32,046 nucleotides of DNA from a virus. Within the stretch, counting starts at the first letter, position 1, and the number at the start of each line of letters is the position of its first letter. The translations under genes and the position numbers were made by a program. Below the pieces are notes generated by a model, which saw only the letters and a program-made list of their open reading frames with translations, ran no database searches and was not told the origin of the DNA. Location: the IMG/VR virus record IMGVR_UViG_3300032242_001320, positions 1 to 32,046 of that record; one strand, written 5' to 3'. Of the stretch, positions 12,885 through 21,392 are shown piece by piece.

Positions 12885-14881
12885 TTGGCTTCGCCCCATT
12901 TCTGAACAATTTTAATATCAGCTATAAGGGGGATTGGAAGTAAATTAATACCTTCCATAGCCTCACGAATGGCTTCTTTGGTCTTCTCTACAAGATTATC
13001 TGGAGCCATGGTGACAAGTTCATCATGCACGGTTAAAAGAAGCTTAGCCTCTTTAGGAATCATCTTATGTGCCCGTATCATAGCAAGTTTAATAATGTCA
13101 GCAGCGGAACCTTGAATGCGCGTGTTGAAAGCTTGACGCTCAGCGCTTGCCCTATCTGCCGTGTTTCTAGAGGTAATTTCGGGAAGATAGCGCCTGCGCT
13201 TAAGGATAGTTGTTACATACCCTTTATTACGAGCAACGCCAATAACCCTAGAACGATACAGGTCTACTGCAGGGAACTTCTCTGAGAAGTCTTTAAGTAG
13301 TTTCTTAGCCTCTTGAGGGGTACATCCTATTTGGCGCGCAATTTTATCTGGGCCAACACCGTATGCAATGGCTAGAACCAAAGCTTTACCTGCTTTGCGG
13401 TTTACTCCCATGGTGTCACCTACAGTGGTATAGATGTCTCCACCATCTACATAGTTTTGCATCATAATTGGGTCTTTAGACATTACCGCAATAATGCGAG
13501 GCTCAATCTGTGAGTAATCGGCAACAACTAATTTATAGTTTTTTGGGGCAGTAAAGACGTTACGAATCATGCGACCATACTGTTTGTCTTCTGGAACTTT
13601 ATCTGGGTCTTCTGGGGCAGGAATGTTTTGAAGGTTAGGGTTACGACTAGAAAAACGCCCAGTCTCGGCGCCCCATTGAACAAAGTCTCCATAAATACGG
13701 CCGTTGATAAGTAGGCTTTCTTTCTCTTCTGTCTTAGACTTTCCATTAACAGTCTTTGTAATTTCTCCACCTAGGTAAGGGATTACATAGGTAGTCATTA
13801 ACTTATTAAGGTCCTGATACTCAAGAAGCTTGCCAACCAATTCATCTTTCTCACGAAAAGGCTCTAAAGACTCGGCTGATACTGAGTACTCCTTATAGGT
13901 TAAAGCCTCACCACCTTGTTGAATAAATATCTTTTCCCCTTTACCTGTGCGCATAACAGGCTTAAGACCTCTACAACCCTCTTCTACAGGACCATACAAT
14001 AGGTATTGCTTCTCCTGATTAGAATTCATATTAAATACTCGACCAGCAATGCGATAAATATCTGAGGTAATGGCCTCAATCTCTTTAGTAAGCTTTTCGT
14101 GCAACATCTCTAAAGTATTTTTATCTACTGGTGCTCCTGTTAATTTCATGTCACATAAGACCTTAAGAACGTCCATCTCTAAATCCATAACAGTAGTGAC
14201 GTCTGCTGCTTCTAGCTTTGGAACCAGCTCTTTCCATAGAAGGAATGTGTACTTGGCATCAAGATAGGCATACTTAGCAACCTCAGTAAAAGAGTAAATC
14301 TCAACCATATACCCAATGCCCTTAACCATTGAGTAACCAAATTCTCTTTGTAAACAGTCATCAAGACCTAACTTACCTGCGTTTCTATTGTTATAAAGAA
14401 AAGAAGCCATAAGGGTGTCAAAGTAAGGCCCTATTGGTGTTTCTCCATAGTATTTTGTAACTGAACCTAAATCAAATACTAGGTTGTGGCCTATCTTAAG
14501 AATCTTATCGTTAAACATTAATGGTTTAAGAGCCTTAAATACCTCTGCTGGAAATAACTGTTCTGGCGCTGGACCAAAAGTTTTAATAGCTTTCTTTTTA
14601 TCTCGTGAGTAATCCAATTCCCGTGGTGGCAAACCTTCTGCTGCTCTCTTTTCACCCTGGCCTGTTAATGGAAAAGTTTCAAATAAAAAATCTCCATTTG
14701 GATGACCCATTGGTATTACATCTCCACGCCCGTGTGTGGCAAGACTAATCCATAGAACCTCATTAACAGCAGGTACGCCTCGACGGTCACCAACAGTTTC
14801 CACGTCAAAAGCAAATGCGTCTTGCTGGAGATAGTACTCAACCATCTCTTCAAGTTGTTCTTTGGTAGTAATAATATTCAA
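12881..14881 (-). CDS. polA: family A DNA polymerase (PolA-like) with 3'-5' exonuclease domain
   Basis: The exonuclease domain carries FDVET (Asp26, Glu28), a HNLVFDL motif near residue 137 and YLDAKYT around 206. The polymerase domain has DYSQIEPR (motif A), an O-helix RKAGKALVLAIAYG, QGSAAD, and VHDEL near residue 620 (motif C). Residue 503 is Leu at the position equivalent to Phe762 of E. coli Pol I. No 5'-3' exonuclease domain is present. The start is a TTG at 14881 with GGGG eight bases upstream, and a 10-bp hairpin precedes it. The sequence extends the replication module. Confidence 0.96.
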   Translation of the reverse strand: MNIITTKEQLEEMVEYYLQQDAFAFDVETVGDRRGVPAVNEVLWISLATHGRGDVIPMGHPNGDFLFETFPLTGQGEKRAAEGLPPRELDYSRDKKKAIKTFGPAPEQLFPAEVFKALKPLMFNDKILKIGHNLVFDLGSVTKYYGETPIGPYFDTLMASFLYNNRNAGKLGLDDCLQREFGYSMVKGIGYMVEIYSFTEVAKYAYLDAKYTFLLWKELVPKLEAADVTTVMDLEMDVLKVLCDMKLTGAPVDKNTLEMLHEKLTKEIEAITSDIYRIAGRVFNMNSNQEKQYLLYGPVEEGCRGLKPVMRTGKGEKIFIQQGGEALTYKEYSVSAESLEPFREKDELVGKLLEYQDLNKLMTTYVIPYLGGEITKTVNGKSKTEEKESLLINGRIYGDFVQWGAETGRFSSRNPNLQNIPAPEDPDKVPEDKQYGRMIRNVFTAPKNYKLVVADYSQIEPRIIAVMSKDPIMMQNYVDGGDIYTTVGDTMGVNRKAGKALVLAIAYGVGPDKIARQIGCTPQEAKKLLKDFSEKFPAVDLYRSRVIGVARNKGYVTTILKRRRYLPEITSRNTADRASAERQAFNTRIQGSAADIIKLAMIRAHKMIPKEAKLLLTVHDELVTMAPDNLVEKTKEAIREAMEGINLLPIPLIADIKIVQKWGEAK

Positions 14882-14905
14882 ATTGTGTTCCCCATGTTTA
14901 AAGCT

Positions 14906-14940
14906 GGAGGGTTAGAACCAGGGTATGAGACTAACCCTCC
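14906..14940 (-). other. 10-bp hairpin upstream of the polymerase gene
   Basis: GGAGGGTTAG (14906-14915) and CTAACCCTCC (14931-14940) pair perfectly around a 15-base loop in the 71-base gap between the ssDNA-binding-like gene and polA. No T run follows on the minus strand, so it is not a typical terminator. It could be an mRNA processing site or a translational control element for the TTG start. Confidence 0.6.
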
Positions 14941-14952
14941 AACAACCAGTTA

Positions 14953-15627
14953 TTAAAGCAGTGAGTTTGCTACTGCTTCAAGCTCTTCTACAGTGTGCTC
15001 TTTAATATCTGCACGTGTAAAAGGCTTCATTGCTACTACTGCTGCTTCAATTGCATTGATATCGGTAATGCCCCAGTCCTCAGCAAGGTCGCGAGGCTTA
15101 ATAGCATTAAGGTGATAAACAGTTGCAGCCATCTTACCTGAACGACTAATTGCCCAATAGTTCTTGGTCAATGGTCCTTGAGGTGAGAAGTGAGCGGCAT
15201 GTAGCGACTTAAATAGTCGTGGGGATGCAATTAGCATTTGGCGCTGTGGCCCACCAGCAGCGCTCAAGTTAGCAATACTAAATGCGCGCTTTTCTTCTGG
15301 CTTGCTATTAAGTTTAGTAATCAACGGGTCATTAGGTCCTGTAGAAACATAAGAACGGCGACCTGTTGTTACTTGAGATAGGAAGTGTTGCTTATAGACT
15401 GCAAATGGACCTTCTTCGTCCAAGAACTTTACAATCTGAAATTCACCATCAACAAATTTAAATTCCTTAGGGAATTCCATTCCTGATGAAGTGTTAGTTG
15501 ACGCTGCTCCCCAACCAGTTTGAATTGCTGTGCTGGTTGATTGAGCTGGGCGGTCTGTAATTGGAGTATCCAAGTTAGCGAACTCGTCGTTCTCTACTGC
15601 GTACTCTGCTGTTTTGTCTATTGCCAT
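14953..15627 (-). CDS. probable single-stranded DNA-binding protein
   Basis: The first 50 residues are low complexity. The body runs through several aromatic beta-like strands (EFKFVDGEFQIVKFLDEEGP, FAVYKQHFL, NYWAISRSG) compatible with an OB-type or T7 gp2.5-like DNA-binding protein. The C-terminus is acidic (HTVEELEAVANSLL). No diagnostic motif is visible, so the call leans on placement directly upstream of polA and on composition. AAAGGA is its ribosome binding site. Unrelated structural roles are possible. Confidence 0.5.
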   Translation of the reverse strand: MAIDKTAEYAVENDEFANLDTPITDRPAQSTSTAIQTGWGAASTNTSSGMEFPKEFKFVDGEFQIVKFLDEEGPFAVYKQHFLSQVTTGRRSYVSTGPNDPLITKLNSKPEEKRAFSIANLSAAGGPQRQMLIASPRLFKSLHAAHFSPQGPLTKNYWAISRSGKMAATVYHLNAIKPRDLAEDWGITDINAIEAAVVAMKPFTRADIKEHTVEELEAVANSLL

Positions 15628-15659
15628 GTTTGCATATCCTTTTTATCATAGTTTTGTTT

Positions 15660-16127
15660 TTAGGTTGTTTCATCAGCACGGATTTTACTCCAAGCCTCGG
15701 CAATCTCATTACTGAGCTGTCGGTGTAAGGACCATTCTATACGCTTTACGTACAGCAGTCCAGCCGACTCAAATAACTTGATTACTGATTCGACCATTGC
15801 CCGTGAATACAGCCTACGGCCTTGATGGTCTTCCCCATTGACATCCTTTTTAGTAGGAAGTCTGTAGGGTGAAGCAGGTAGGTAGCCCTCTTTAATCCAT
15901 GCACGTATGGTTATTACAGGGCGTCCTAGTGCTCCCGCAAGCGCGCCAATAGTAAACATCTCAACGTCTTTACCGTTGGGAAGTGTTTTTTTATATGGTT
16001 TTGAATCCCAACCAGCATCCAGAGTTATCTCTGGCTTTTTAGGTTCTGGGGTTTTGCGCTTACGCTTACTGCCTGGATAATAAACATCCAAGCCAGCAAA
16101 AGTAGAATCAATTAAATCATCTGTCAT
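15660..16127 (-). CDS. MerR-like helix-turn-helix protein
   Basis: Residues 58-85 (FTIGALAGALGRPVITIRAW and IKEGYLP) form a MerR/excisionase-type winged helix. It is preceded by a basic tail with KRKRKTPEPKKPE and followed by GRRLYSRAMVESVIKLFESAG, a typical wing plus helix. The effector-binding coiled coil of MerR regulators is missing, so excisionase-like or origin/operator binding is likelier. It overlaps the upstream gene by 4 bases. Confidence 0.8.
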   Translation of the reverse strand: MTDDLIDSTFAGLDVYYPGSKRKRKTPEPKKPEITLDAGWDSKPYKKTLPNGKDVEMFTIGALAGALGRPVITIRAWIKEGYLPASPYRLPTKKDVNGEDHQGRRLYSRAMVESVIKLFESAGLLYVKRIEWSLHRQLSNEIAEAWSKIRADETT

Positions 16128-16528
16128 TTAGCGTCCACAATAAAGGCATAGCTAGTTTTTGATGGAAACATAAAGTCAATATCTTCTTCTGTTAAATAGC
16201 CTTCGTAAAAGGCAGTCATAATGGCATCCTCATCTAATACAGGAACCATCTTAATACATGCGTCTTTAATACCTTTTTTAGAAAGGACTTCTTCTGCCTT
16301 ATCTATATCTAAATTTTTTGATACCCTGCGTTGGCGAGTAATTTTTACATCACCAGTGGCTTCGTCTTCAATTAGAAGTACTCTGTGACCACTCTCATTA
16401 ACTTCTACCTCTTCCATAGCGGAATCTAAACGCGCTTTTAATTCATTTTGGCGCGAACTTAAAAGAGTAATTTCACTTTTAAGGGCAAGGTATTGACGTA
16501 AGTTATTTTTGACTACTGATAGTTCCAT
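16124..16528 (-). CDS. hypothetical protein with N-terminal coiled coil, 134 aa
   Basis: Residues 5-45 look like a coiled coil (NLRQYLALKSEITLLSSRQN). A beta-rich middle follows (SGHRVLLIEDEATGDVKITR), then a small acidic helix region. No enzymatic motif is recognised. Its ribosome binding site (AGGGAG) sits inside a hairpin that starts one base above the ATG, so its translation may be regulated. Confidence 0.65.
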   Translation of the reverse strand: MELSVVKNNLRQYLALKSEITLLSSRQNELKARLDSAMEEVEVNESGHRVLLIEDEATGDVKITRQRRVSKNLDIDKAEEVLSKKGIKDACIKMVPVLDEDAIMTAFYEGYLTEEDIDFMFPSKTSYAFIVDAK

Positions 16529-16551
16529 GTTGCTCCCTGGTTAGGGACAAC
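16529..16551 (-). promoter_or_regulatory. hairpin hiding the Shine-Dalgarno of the 16124-16528 gene
   Basis: On the minus strand, GTTG-TCCCT-AACC-AGGGA-(G)-CAAC folds into nine base pairs with one bulged G. It ends directly next to the ATG at 16528, and the AGGGAG ribosome binding site is paired. A candidate for a translational switch or repressor site. Confidence 0.5.
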
Positions 16552-16569
16552 AATCTAATCCTGAACTAT

Positions 16570-16716
16570 TTACTTGTCAAGTAGATACGACTCAAGCGCG
16601 GTAATAATTACGCTTGTGACTGTGACGCCCTCTTTGGCAGCCTTCTTCTGGACGGCTTTCCATAGGTCATCAGGTACGCGGATAGTACGCGTAGGGGTCT
16701 TAGGTGCGTTTGGCAT
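16570..16716 (-). CDS. ribbon-helix-helix (Arc/MetJ/CopG-like) DNA-binding protein, 48 aa
   Basis: The frame runs from ATG 16716 to TAA 16570-16572. TRTIRVPDDLWKAV forms the ribbon and first helix, and KKAAKEGVTVTSVIITALES the second, the classic RHH layout in 48 residues. RHH dimers insert the beta ribbon in the DNA major groove and usually repress. It sits between the SNF2-like gene and the next unit and probably autoregulates from the -10-like hexamer 6 bases before its ATG, which overlaps the SNF2 stop codon. Confidence 0.8.
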   Translation of the reverse strand: MPNAPKTPTRTIRVPDDLWKAVQKKAAKEGVTVTSVIITALESYLLDK

Positions 16717-16728
16717 CCGTATATTCTA
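16717..16728 (-). promoter_or_regulatory. putative leaderless promoter for the ribbon-helix-helix gene
   Basis: TAGAAT (16723-16728) then ATACGG sits directly before the ATG at 16716. The TAG is also the stop codon of the SNF2-like gene. No Shine-Dalgarno sequence is visible. Confidence 0.45.
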
Positions 16729-18315
16729 GACGCTCGACCCAATCAAAAAGGCCTTTAAGCTGGTAATAGTCATATCAATTCCGTCTTCTGAGTCAATTCC
16801 TTCACCATCTACAACCGCATCTGCCACAGATGTTTTAAATTGAAGGGCTTGCCATTGGCGCTCTTCAACAGACCCACCTATGAGGATGTCTTGTATAACT
16901 GCAGTTTTGAACCTAGATGAGGCTCGTATGATGCGACCATTTCTTTGAGTAGCTGTGCCTGAAGACCAAGGCAAATCGTAATTAATAAGTAGGTTGGCTG
17001 AAGGTAGGTCTACACCATAACCGCCAGCGTCGGAGCTAATAAGTACTCGGACGTTAGGGTCGGTATTGAAAACTACTTTGTTAGCCTCTTTAGTTTTTGC
17101 GTCTAACTTGCCAGAATATAGACGACATTGTTCTGGGCCCAACCTATCAGCAATCATGTCTAGCATATCTACGTATGTTGCAAATATAACTACTTTGTTA
17201 ACCTCATCTTGTTCCAAAAAGTCTTTAACGTATTGGACCAAGTAATCCAATTTAGGTGAACTACTAATCCCGTCAAGAGCGCCAGTATCAATAAGTTCGT
17301 AAGCATAAGCAGAACCCTCTCCATTCATTAATTTAAACTTTTCTGCGCTGGTGCGCAGTAAGTCTGGGTGCGAACATAGCATTTTAAGACAGGTAACTCT
17401 AGACATTATTCGACCACGTAATTCATCTTCTGGACCACCGCGTCTGCTTTCTAAACCGTAGTGAGCGTTTAGATTAAACGAAGCTCCAAATAAAACTTGA
17501 GCATTTTCTAACTCTTCTAGTACATCATTAGTCATACGAGCATATAACTTAGAGGTTTTACGGTCAAGGGTAATTAACACAGGTTCTTTATGAATAGACT
17601 CTGGCAAATATGGGGCAACATCTGGGTCTTTTTGCGCTTTGCGCACAGCGGCTGACTGTAAAGTTTTATGCAAAGTTGTAAGATTTTTATATCTAACTAC
17701 TCCGCCCCAGCTATTTCTAACAATAAACGTTTTATCAAAAATATCAAAACGGCCCAGCAAGGGGGCATCTACAAATTGCATAATGCTGTAGAGCTCTTCT
17801 GGTTTTCCATTTTCAACTGGAGTGCCTGTAAGAGCAAACCTAAATGGGGAGTTGTTTAATTTCTTTACTTGTTTAGAGCGTTTAGCTTTAAAAGACTTAA
17901 TTGCTGTTGCTTCGTCAAGTACGACAAATCCTCTTGGGAGTTTTTCAACATATTTCCAGTCATTGACAACTTGCTCATAATTGAGGATAACGTAATCGAC
18001 ATTAGACTCTCTCCAGTTATAGGCGTCCTCGTATTGTTTAAGTCGTTTGGCGGGAGTTCCATCAATGACCAAAGAGTTTGAAGTGCCACTTGTAAATTTC
18101 TCAATCTGATTAGCCCACTGGTATTTAAGTGAGGATAAACAAATGATAAGGCCTGGCTCTTTAATTTTCTTCTCATCCATAAGGCGTTCTAAAGCGGCTA
18201 TGGTTAAAACCGTTTTACCTAAACCTAGGTCATAGGCAACTAGCATGCGCGACTCTTCGCACATCCTATTTACTGCCTCAGGTTGGTAAGGAAGCAGGGT
18301 CCCCGTGAAAGTCAT
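16726..18315 (-). CDS. SNF2-family superfamily 2 helicase
   Basis: Motif I is DLGLGKT (29-35). Motif II is DEAT (134-137), where DEAH is usual. Motif III is LTGTPVENG (162-170), and motif VI is QRNGRIIRA near residue 468. The 529-residue length lacks the extra chromatin domains. Phage members of this family are thought to remodel protein-DNA complexes or branched DNA at forks. It overlaps the dNMP kinase stop by 4 bases, so the two are coupled. Confidence 0.93.
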   Translation of the reverse strand: MTFTGTLLPYQPEAVNRMCEESRMLVAYDLGLGKTVLTIAALERLMDEKKIKEPGLIICLSSLKYQWANQIEKFTSGTSNSLVIDGTPAKRLKQYEDAYNWRESNVDYVILNYEQVVNDWKYVEKLPRGFVVLDEATAIKSFKAKRSKQVKKLNNSPFRFALTGTPVENGKPEELYSIMQFVDAPLLGRFDIFDKTFIVRNSWGGVVRYKNLTTLHKTLQSAAVRKAQKDPDVAPYLPESIHKEPVLITLDRKTSKLYARMTNDVLEELENAQVLFGASFNLNAHYGLESRRGGPEDELRGRIMSRVTCLKMLCSHPDLLRTSAEKFKLMNGEGSAYAYELIDTGALDGISSSPKLDYLVQYVKDFLEQDEVNKVVIFATYVDMLDMIADRLGPEQCRLYSGKLDAKTKEANKVVFNTDPNVRVLISSDAGGYGVDLPSANLLINYDLPWSSGTATQRNGRIIRASSRFKTAVIQDILIGGSVEERQWQALQFKTSVADAVVDGEGIDSEDGIDMTITSLKAFLIGSSV

Positions 18316-18845
18316 GCAATAAGCATAGCCATTCTGGTCTTAACGGCAAGTTCCAGGCTATCTAAAGTGCTGTTATTGTGGATAACCCTGTCAAAATCAA
18401 AATCATTTAAATCAAGCTCAGAAGTATGGCCGTTTATAGGACCTACAGATTCACGTTCAATACGCCAAATCTGACCATTTAATTGCTTAATCATATGGGC
18501 TTCATTTTCAAATCTAACATCTGTTATAACATAGTGTTGATTTGGGTCATCCATCTTTCTTAAGGCAGAGATAATCCAAATATCATTTCCCATTATTTCT
18601 CTACCAGCCATACCAAGCTCTTGTAGAAGGCGTCTAACCTCAGAACGTAATTTTAGATTTTCCCAACCAATATCACGAAGCTCTTCATTTAAGCGGCTTC
18701 CATTTTCTAAAATAGGGTTAACAAAAACAAGCATGTCTCTAATAGGGTCTGCAAAAGCTATACGTTCAAACCCATATTGATTTATTAAAGTTTTGGCTAC
18801 AGTGTCTTTTCCACTGCGAGCATAACCAGATAGTCCAACTATCAT
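18312..18845 (-). CDS. deoxynucleoside monophosphate kinase
   Basis: The P-loop is GYARSGKDT at residues 7-15. AFADPIRDML follows at about 31-40, then VITDVRFENEAHMI near 105-118 in the position of the nucleoside-binding/LID part. This arrangement matches T4 gp1-like dNMP kinases, which phosphorylate dNMPs to dNDPs for phage DNA synthesis. The length of 177 is a little short of T4 gp1 (241). It overlaps the primase stop by four bases. Confidence 0.85.
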   Translation of the reverse strand: MIVGLSGYARSGKDTVAKTLINQYGFERIAFADPIRDMLVFVNPILENGSRLNEELRDIGWENLKLRSEVRRLLQELGMAGREIMGNDIWIISALRKMDDPNQHYVITDVRFENEAHMIKQLNGQIWRIERESVGPINGHTSELDLNDFDFDRVIHNNSTLDSLELAVKTRMAMLIA

Positions 18846-19765
18846 ACAATTGCCTTCTCTCCTTGTACCGAGTGTTTTGCCTTTTCTAATCCCTCTAAAA
18901 CTTCTGCTTTACTCATTCCACCTATGTCTTTAGCATCTATATCTCCATAATAGAAGAACCAGCACTCTACACCCATTTCGCGCACAATATTTAATAATGA
19001 TTTAGAAGCAGACCTGCCTGCCTCATCGTTATCCATAGCAAAGATAATTCTGTCAGCTGAGCGTATAAGGTTTATTTGTTCAATAGAAACAGCAGTGCCA
19101 AAAGTAGCAACCCCTCCTTTAATACCTATAGAGGCTAAGCGCACTACATCTAGTGGGGACTCTAAAACAATCATGTCGCCACCCTCGTACTTATTAAAAC
19201 CAAATAAAGTTGTGCTCTTCTTAATGCCTGTAGGAACGTTTTTAAAATGACGCTGATATGCGCCCTTTTCCTGCCACCCCATTAGACGCCCGCTAACGGG
19301 GTTTCTAAGGACTGTAATCCAATTTGCATGGTGCCTATCCCATAGGACCTCGTAATCGTTACAGGCAAGGGGTGTAAGGCCTCTATTGGCCATTGCTTCA
19401 AGAGGCGGCATAGTGAAAGCGCTAAGCATTGATTCGTTTACCCTAGTTGGCTCTGCTATCTCTTCTACCTTCTCTTGAGTTATGCGCCTAAAGCGTTTCA
19501 TCATTGCAGAGGGTTCTATATCAAAGTCAGGTGTATAAGTTCCGCCAGTAATGTACTTAACTAATGTATAAACATTTCCAGCCCAACCGCAGGAGAAACA
19601 AATAAAAGCTGTAGAGTCTGCGTTAATCCAAAAGGAAGGATTATGGTCTACGTGACCTGTTCTTTGTTCGTGAGCAGCGCAATAGCAATTAATCTCGTCT
19701 CCTCGGGAATCAAGTATCTCTATACCAAGGCTGTTAAGCGTCTCTTCCATCTCCTCTATTGTCAT
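18842..19765 (-). CDS. DNA primase (CHC2 zinc finger plus TOPRIM)
   Basis: The N-terminal zinc finger uses Cys27/Cys29, His32, Cys56 and Cys59 (ICFSCGWAG). A TOPRIM-like domain follows around 195-260, with LESPLDVVRLA and IFAMDNDEAGRSA carrying the Glu and Asp-x-Asp metal ligands. At 307 residues the primase lacks the long C-terminal helicase-binding domain of DnaG. It works with the adjacent DnaB-like helicase at 19762-20988, whose stop it overlaps by four bases. Confidence 0.93.
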   Translation of the reverse strand: MTIEEMEETLNSLGIEILDSRGDEINCYCAAHEQRTGHVDHNPSFWINADSTAFICFSCGWAGNVYTLVKYITGGTYTPDFDIEPSAMMKRFRRITQEKVEEIAEPTRVNESMLSAFTMPPLEAMANRGLTPLACNDYEVLWDRHHANWITVLRNPVSGRLMGWQEKGAYQRHFKNVPTGIKKSTTLFGFNKYEGGDMIVLESPLDVVRLASIGIKGGVATFGTAVSIEQINLIRSADRIIFAMDNDEAGRSASKSLLNIVREMGVECWFFYYGDIDAKDIGGMSKAEVLEGLEKAKHSVQGEKAIV

Positions 19766-20988
19766 AGGTCCTCGTCGCTCATCTCTCTAAACTGACCAGT
19801 GTCCCAATCCCAAACCAAAGAAACTTCACTAAGCCCACCATTACGGCTGGCAATAACTCTAAGTGTTCTAAAAGTATCTACGTTCTCATCCTCGCGCTGA
19901 AGACCAAATATAACATCGGCATCTTGGTGAAATGAGGAAGAGTAACCAATAGAGTCTGCGCTTACTTTGCCACCCTTCATTTTCCAAGTAAGGGCCTGGG
20001 TAGAGATAACAATTGGCCTATTAACTTTTTGGGCTAAGCGTTTTAAAGAACGAGTAATATTAGTAATAGCTAGTGGGGTTCCTTGGTCTGCGCCATTCTC
20101 ATCAATCATGAGATAAGTACCATCAATAAAAATAATATCTGGGTTCTTAGTCTGAATTTTGCTGGCTACCGCGCTTACCGTCTGACCATTGGCTGAATCT
20201 ACAAACCAAAACTTATCGGACATAGTCTCAATGCTAGAAGCAATCTTTAGATAGCGTGCTTCCTCTTCTGCTGTCAAAGTTCCTGTCATTAAACGCTTAT
20301 GACTAATCCTTGCGCGCATAGCGTAATAACGGCTTTTCTGCTCCGCGTTGCTCATCTCAAAAGACATAAACATAGGAACTTTATTGGCCAAGTGAGCATT
20401 AATAGCAATCTGCAAAGCAAGGGTTGATTTACCAGTCTTAGGTGGGGCAACAATAACAATAAGCTGTCCAGGTTGTAGGCCTGATGTGGCTTCATCCATT
20501 GTTTTAAAGCCTGTAGGAAGCCCTAATAGTCCTGGGTTGTTTTTACGAAACTCGTACTCTTCTTTTGCTTTCTTTGCTGCTGCTGTAATTTCTAAATCGT
20601 TAGAGCGATTAAGTCCTTCTTCTTCAAGATTAATAAGACCGCGCTCCATGCTTAGAACAGCAGCCTCATGGTCTTTTGTTTTATCTAAAGCTTCAAGCGC
20701 ACCACCTACAGTTTTTACAATAATCGTCTTGCGACGAGCATCAACTAACCTATCTAAAAGATACTGAGAACTATCTTCAACAGGTATAGTTTCATATGTA
20801 GGAAAATTTTCTTTAATAACTTCAAGGCTGGGACATTCTTGATAGTTAGAGTAATGGGCATGTAAGAACTTAAATAACTTTTTATCTGAAGCATCTGCAA
20901 ACCATTCTTCAGAAACCCCTTGCTCAAGAATCTGACCAAGGTTACGGTCTTGAATTATTTTGCTAAGAAGCTTTGCTTCGTTATTCAT
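19762..20988 (-). CDS. DnaB-like replicative helicase
   Basis: An N-terminal helical domain (residues 1-130) is followed by a RecA-like core with GLPTGFKTMDEATSGL, Walker A APPKTGKST (181-189) and Walker B IIFIDGTYL near 285. The length of 408 is in the DnaB/gp41 range. It unwinds DNA as a hexamer and needs the loader at 21701-22390. The four-base ATGA overlap links it to the gene at 20985-21392. Confidence 0.95.
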   Translation of the reverse strand: MNNEAKLLSKIIQDRNLGQILEQGVSEEWFADASDKKLFKFLHAHYSNYQECPSLEVIKENFPTYETIPVEDSSQYLLDRLVDARRKTIIVKTVGGALEALDKTKDHEAAVLSMERGLINLEEEGLNRSNDLEITAAAKKAKEEYEFRKNNPGLLGLPTGFKTMDEATSGLQPGQLIVIVAPPKTGKSTLALQIAINAHLANKVPMFMSFEMSNAEQKSRYYAMRARISHKRLMTGTLTAEEEARYLKIASSIETMSDKFWFVDSANGQTVSAVASKIQTKNPDIIFIDGTYLMIDENGADQGTPLAITNITRSLKRLAQKVNRPIVISTQALTWKMKGGKVSADSIGYSSSFHQDADVIFGLQREDENVDTFRTLRVIASRNGGLSEVSLVWDWDTGQFREMSDEDL

Positions 20989-21392
20989 AAGTTATTGATA
21001 TCCATTCCCCAGTGTCCGTATCGTAGCAGTCGTTCTGGTTTATCCAACACACCTATTACTTCTGGGCGATATGGTAGCTCATCAATCAACTGATTAATAG
21101 AGCTGTAAGCCGTGTAGTATCTAAATGGATTGGTACCCATATTGTCAAGCATGTCATTAACGGACTCTAATTGCTCATCGTCCATGTTAAAAGAAACTAG
21201 TTCAAGAGTAATCCCCTGCCTAGTTGTTACTAAGTAAAGATAACTAAGTAATTCTCTCTTTATCTTTTTGTCGACTTGAGGAACGCGAAGAACCTTAAAT
21301 CGTTTCTTTACTGTGAGCTCCGTTAATAAGAATACGTCTAGTACTACGATTATTCTCTTGGGGAGCTCATTACTGATGTCCCCATTGCGCAT
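20985..21392 (-). CDS. conserved-looking hypothetical protein, 135 aa
   Basis: RIIVVLDVFLL near the start and VIGVLDKPERLLRYG near the end look like paired beta-strand/loop elements with Asp residues (HAD-like or a Rossmann-like fold is possible). The spacing does not fit a known enzyme well. It lies between the SWIM protein and the helicase, so a role in loading or in nucleotide metabolism is a guess. Confidence 0.65.
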   Translation of the reverse strand: MRNGDISNELPKRIIVVLDVFLLTELTVKKRFKVLRVPQVDKKIKRELLSYLYLVTTRQGITLELVSFNMDDEQLESVNDMLDNMGTNPFRYYTAYSSINQLIDELPYRPEVIGVLDKPERLLRYGHWGMDINNL

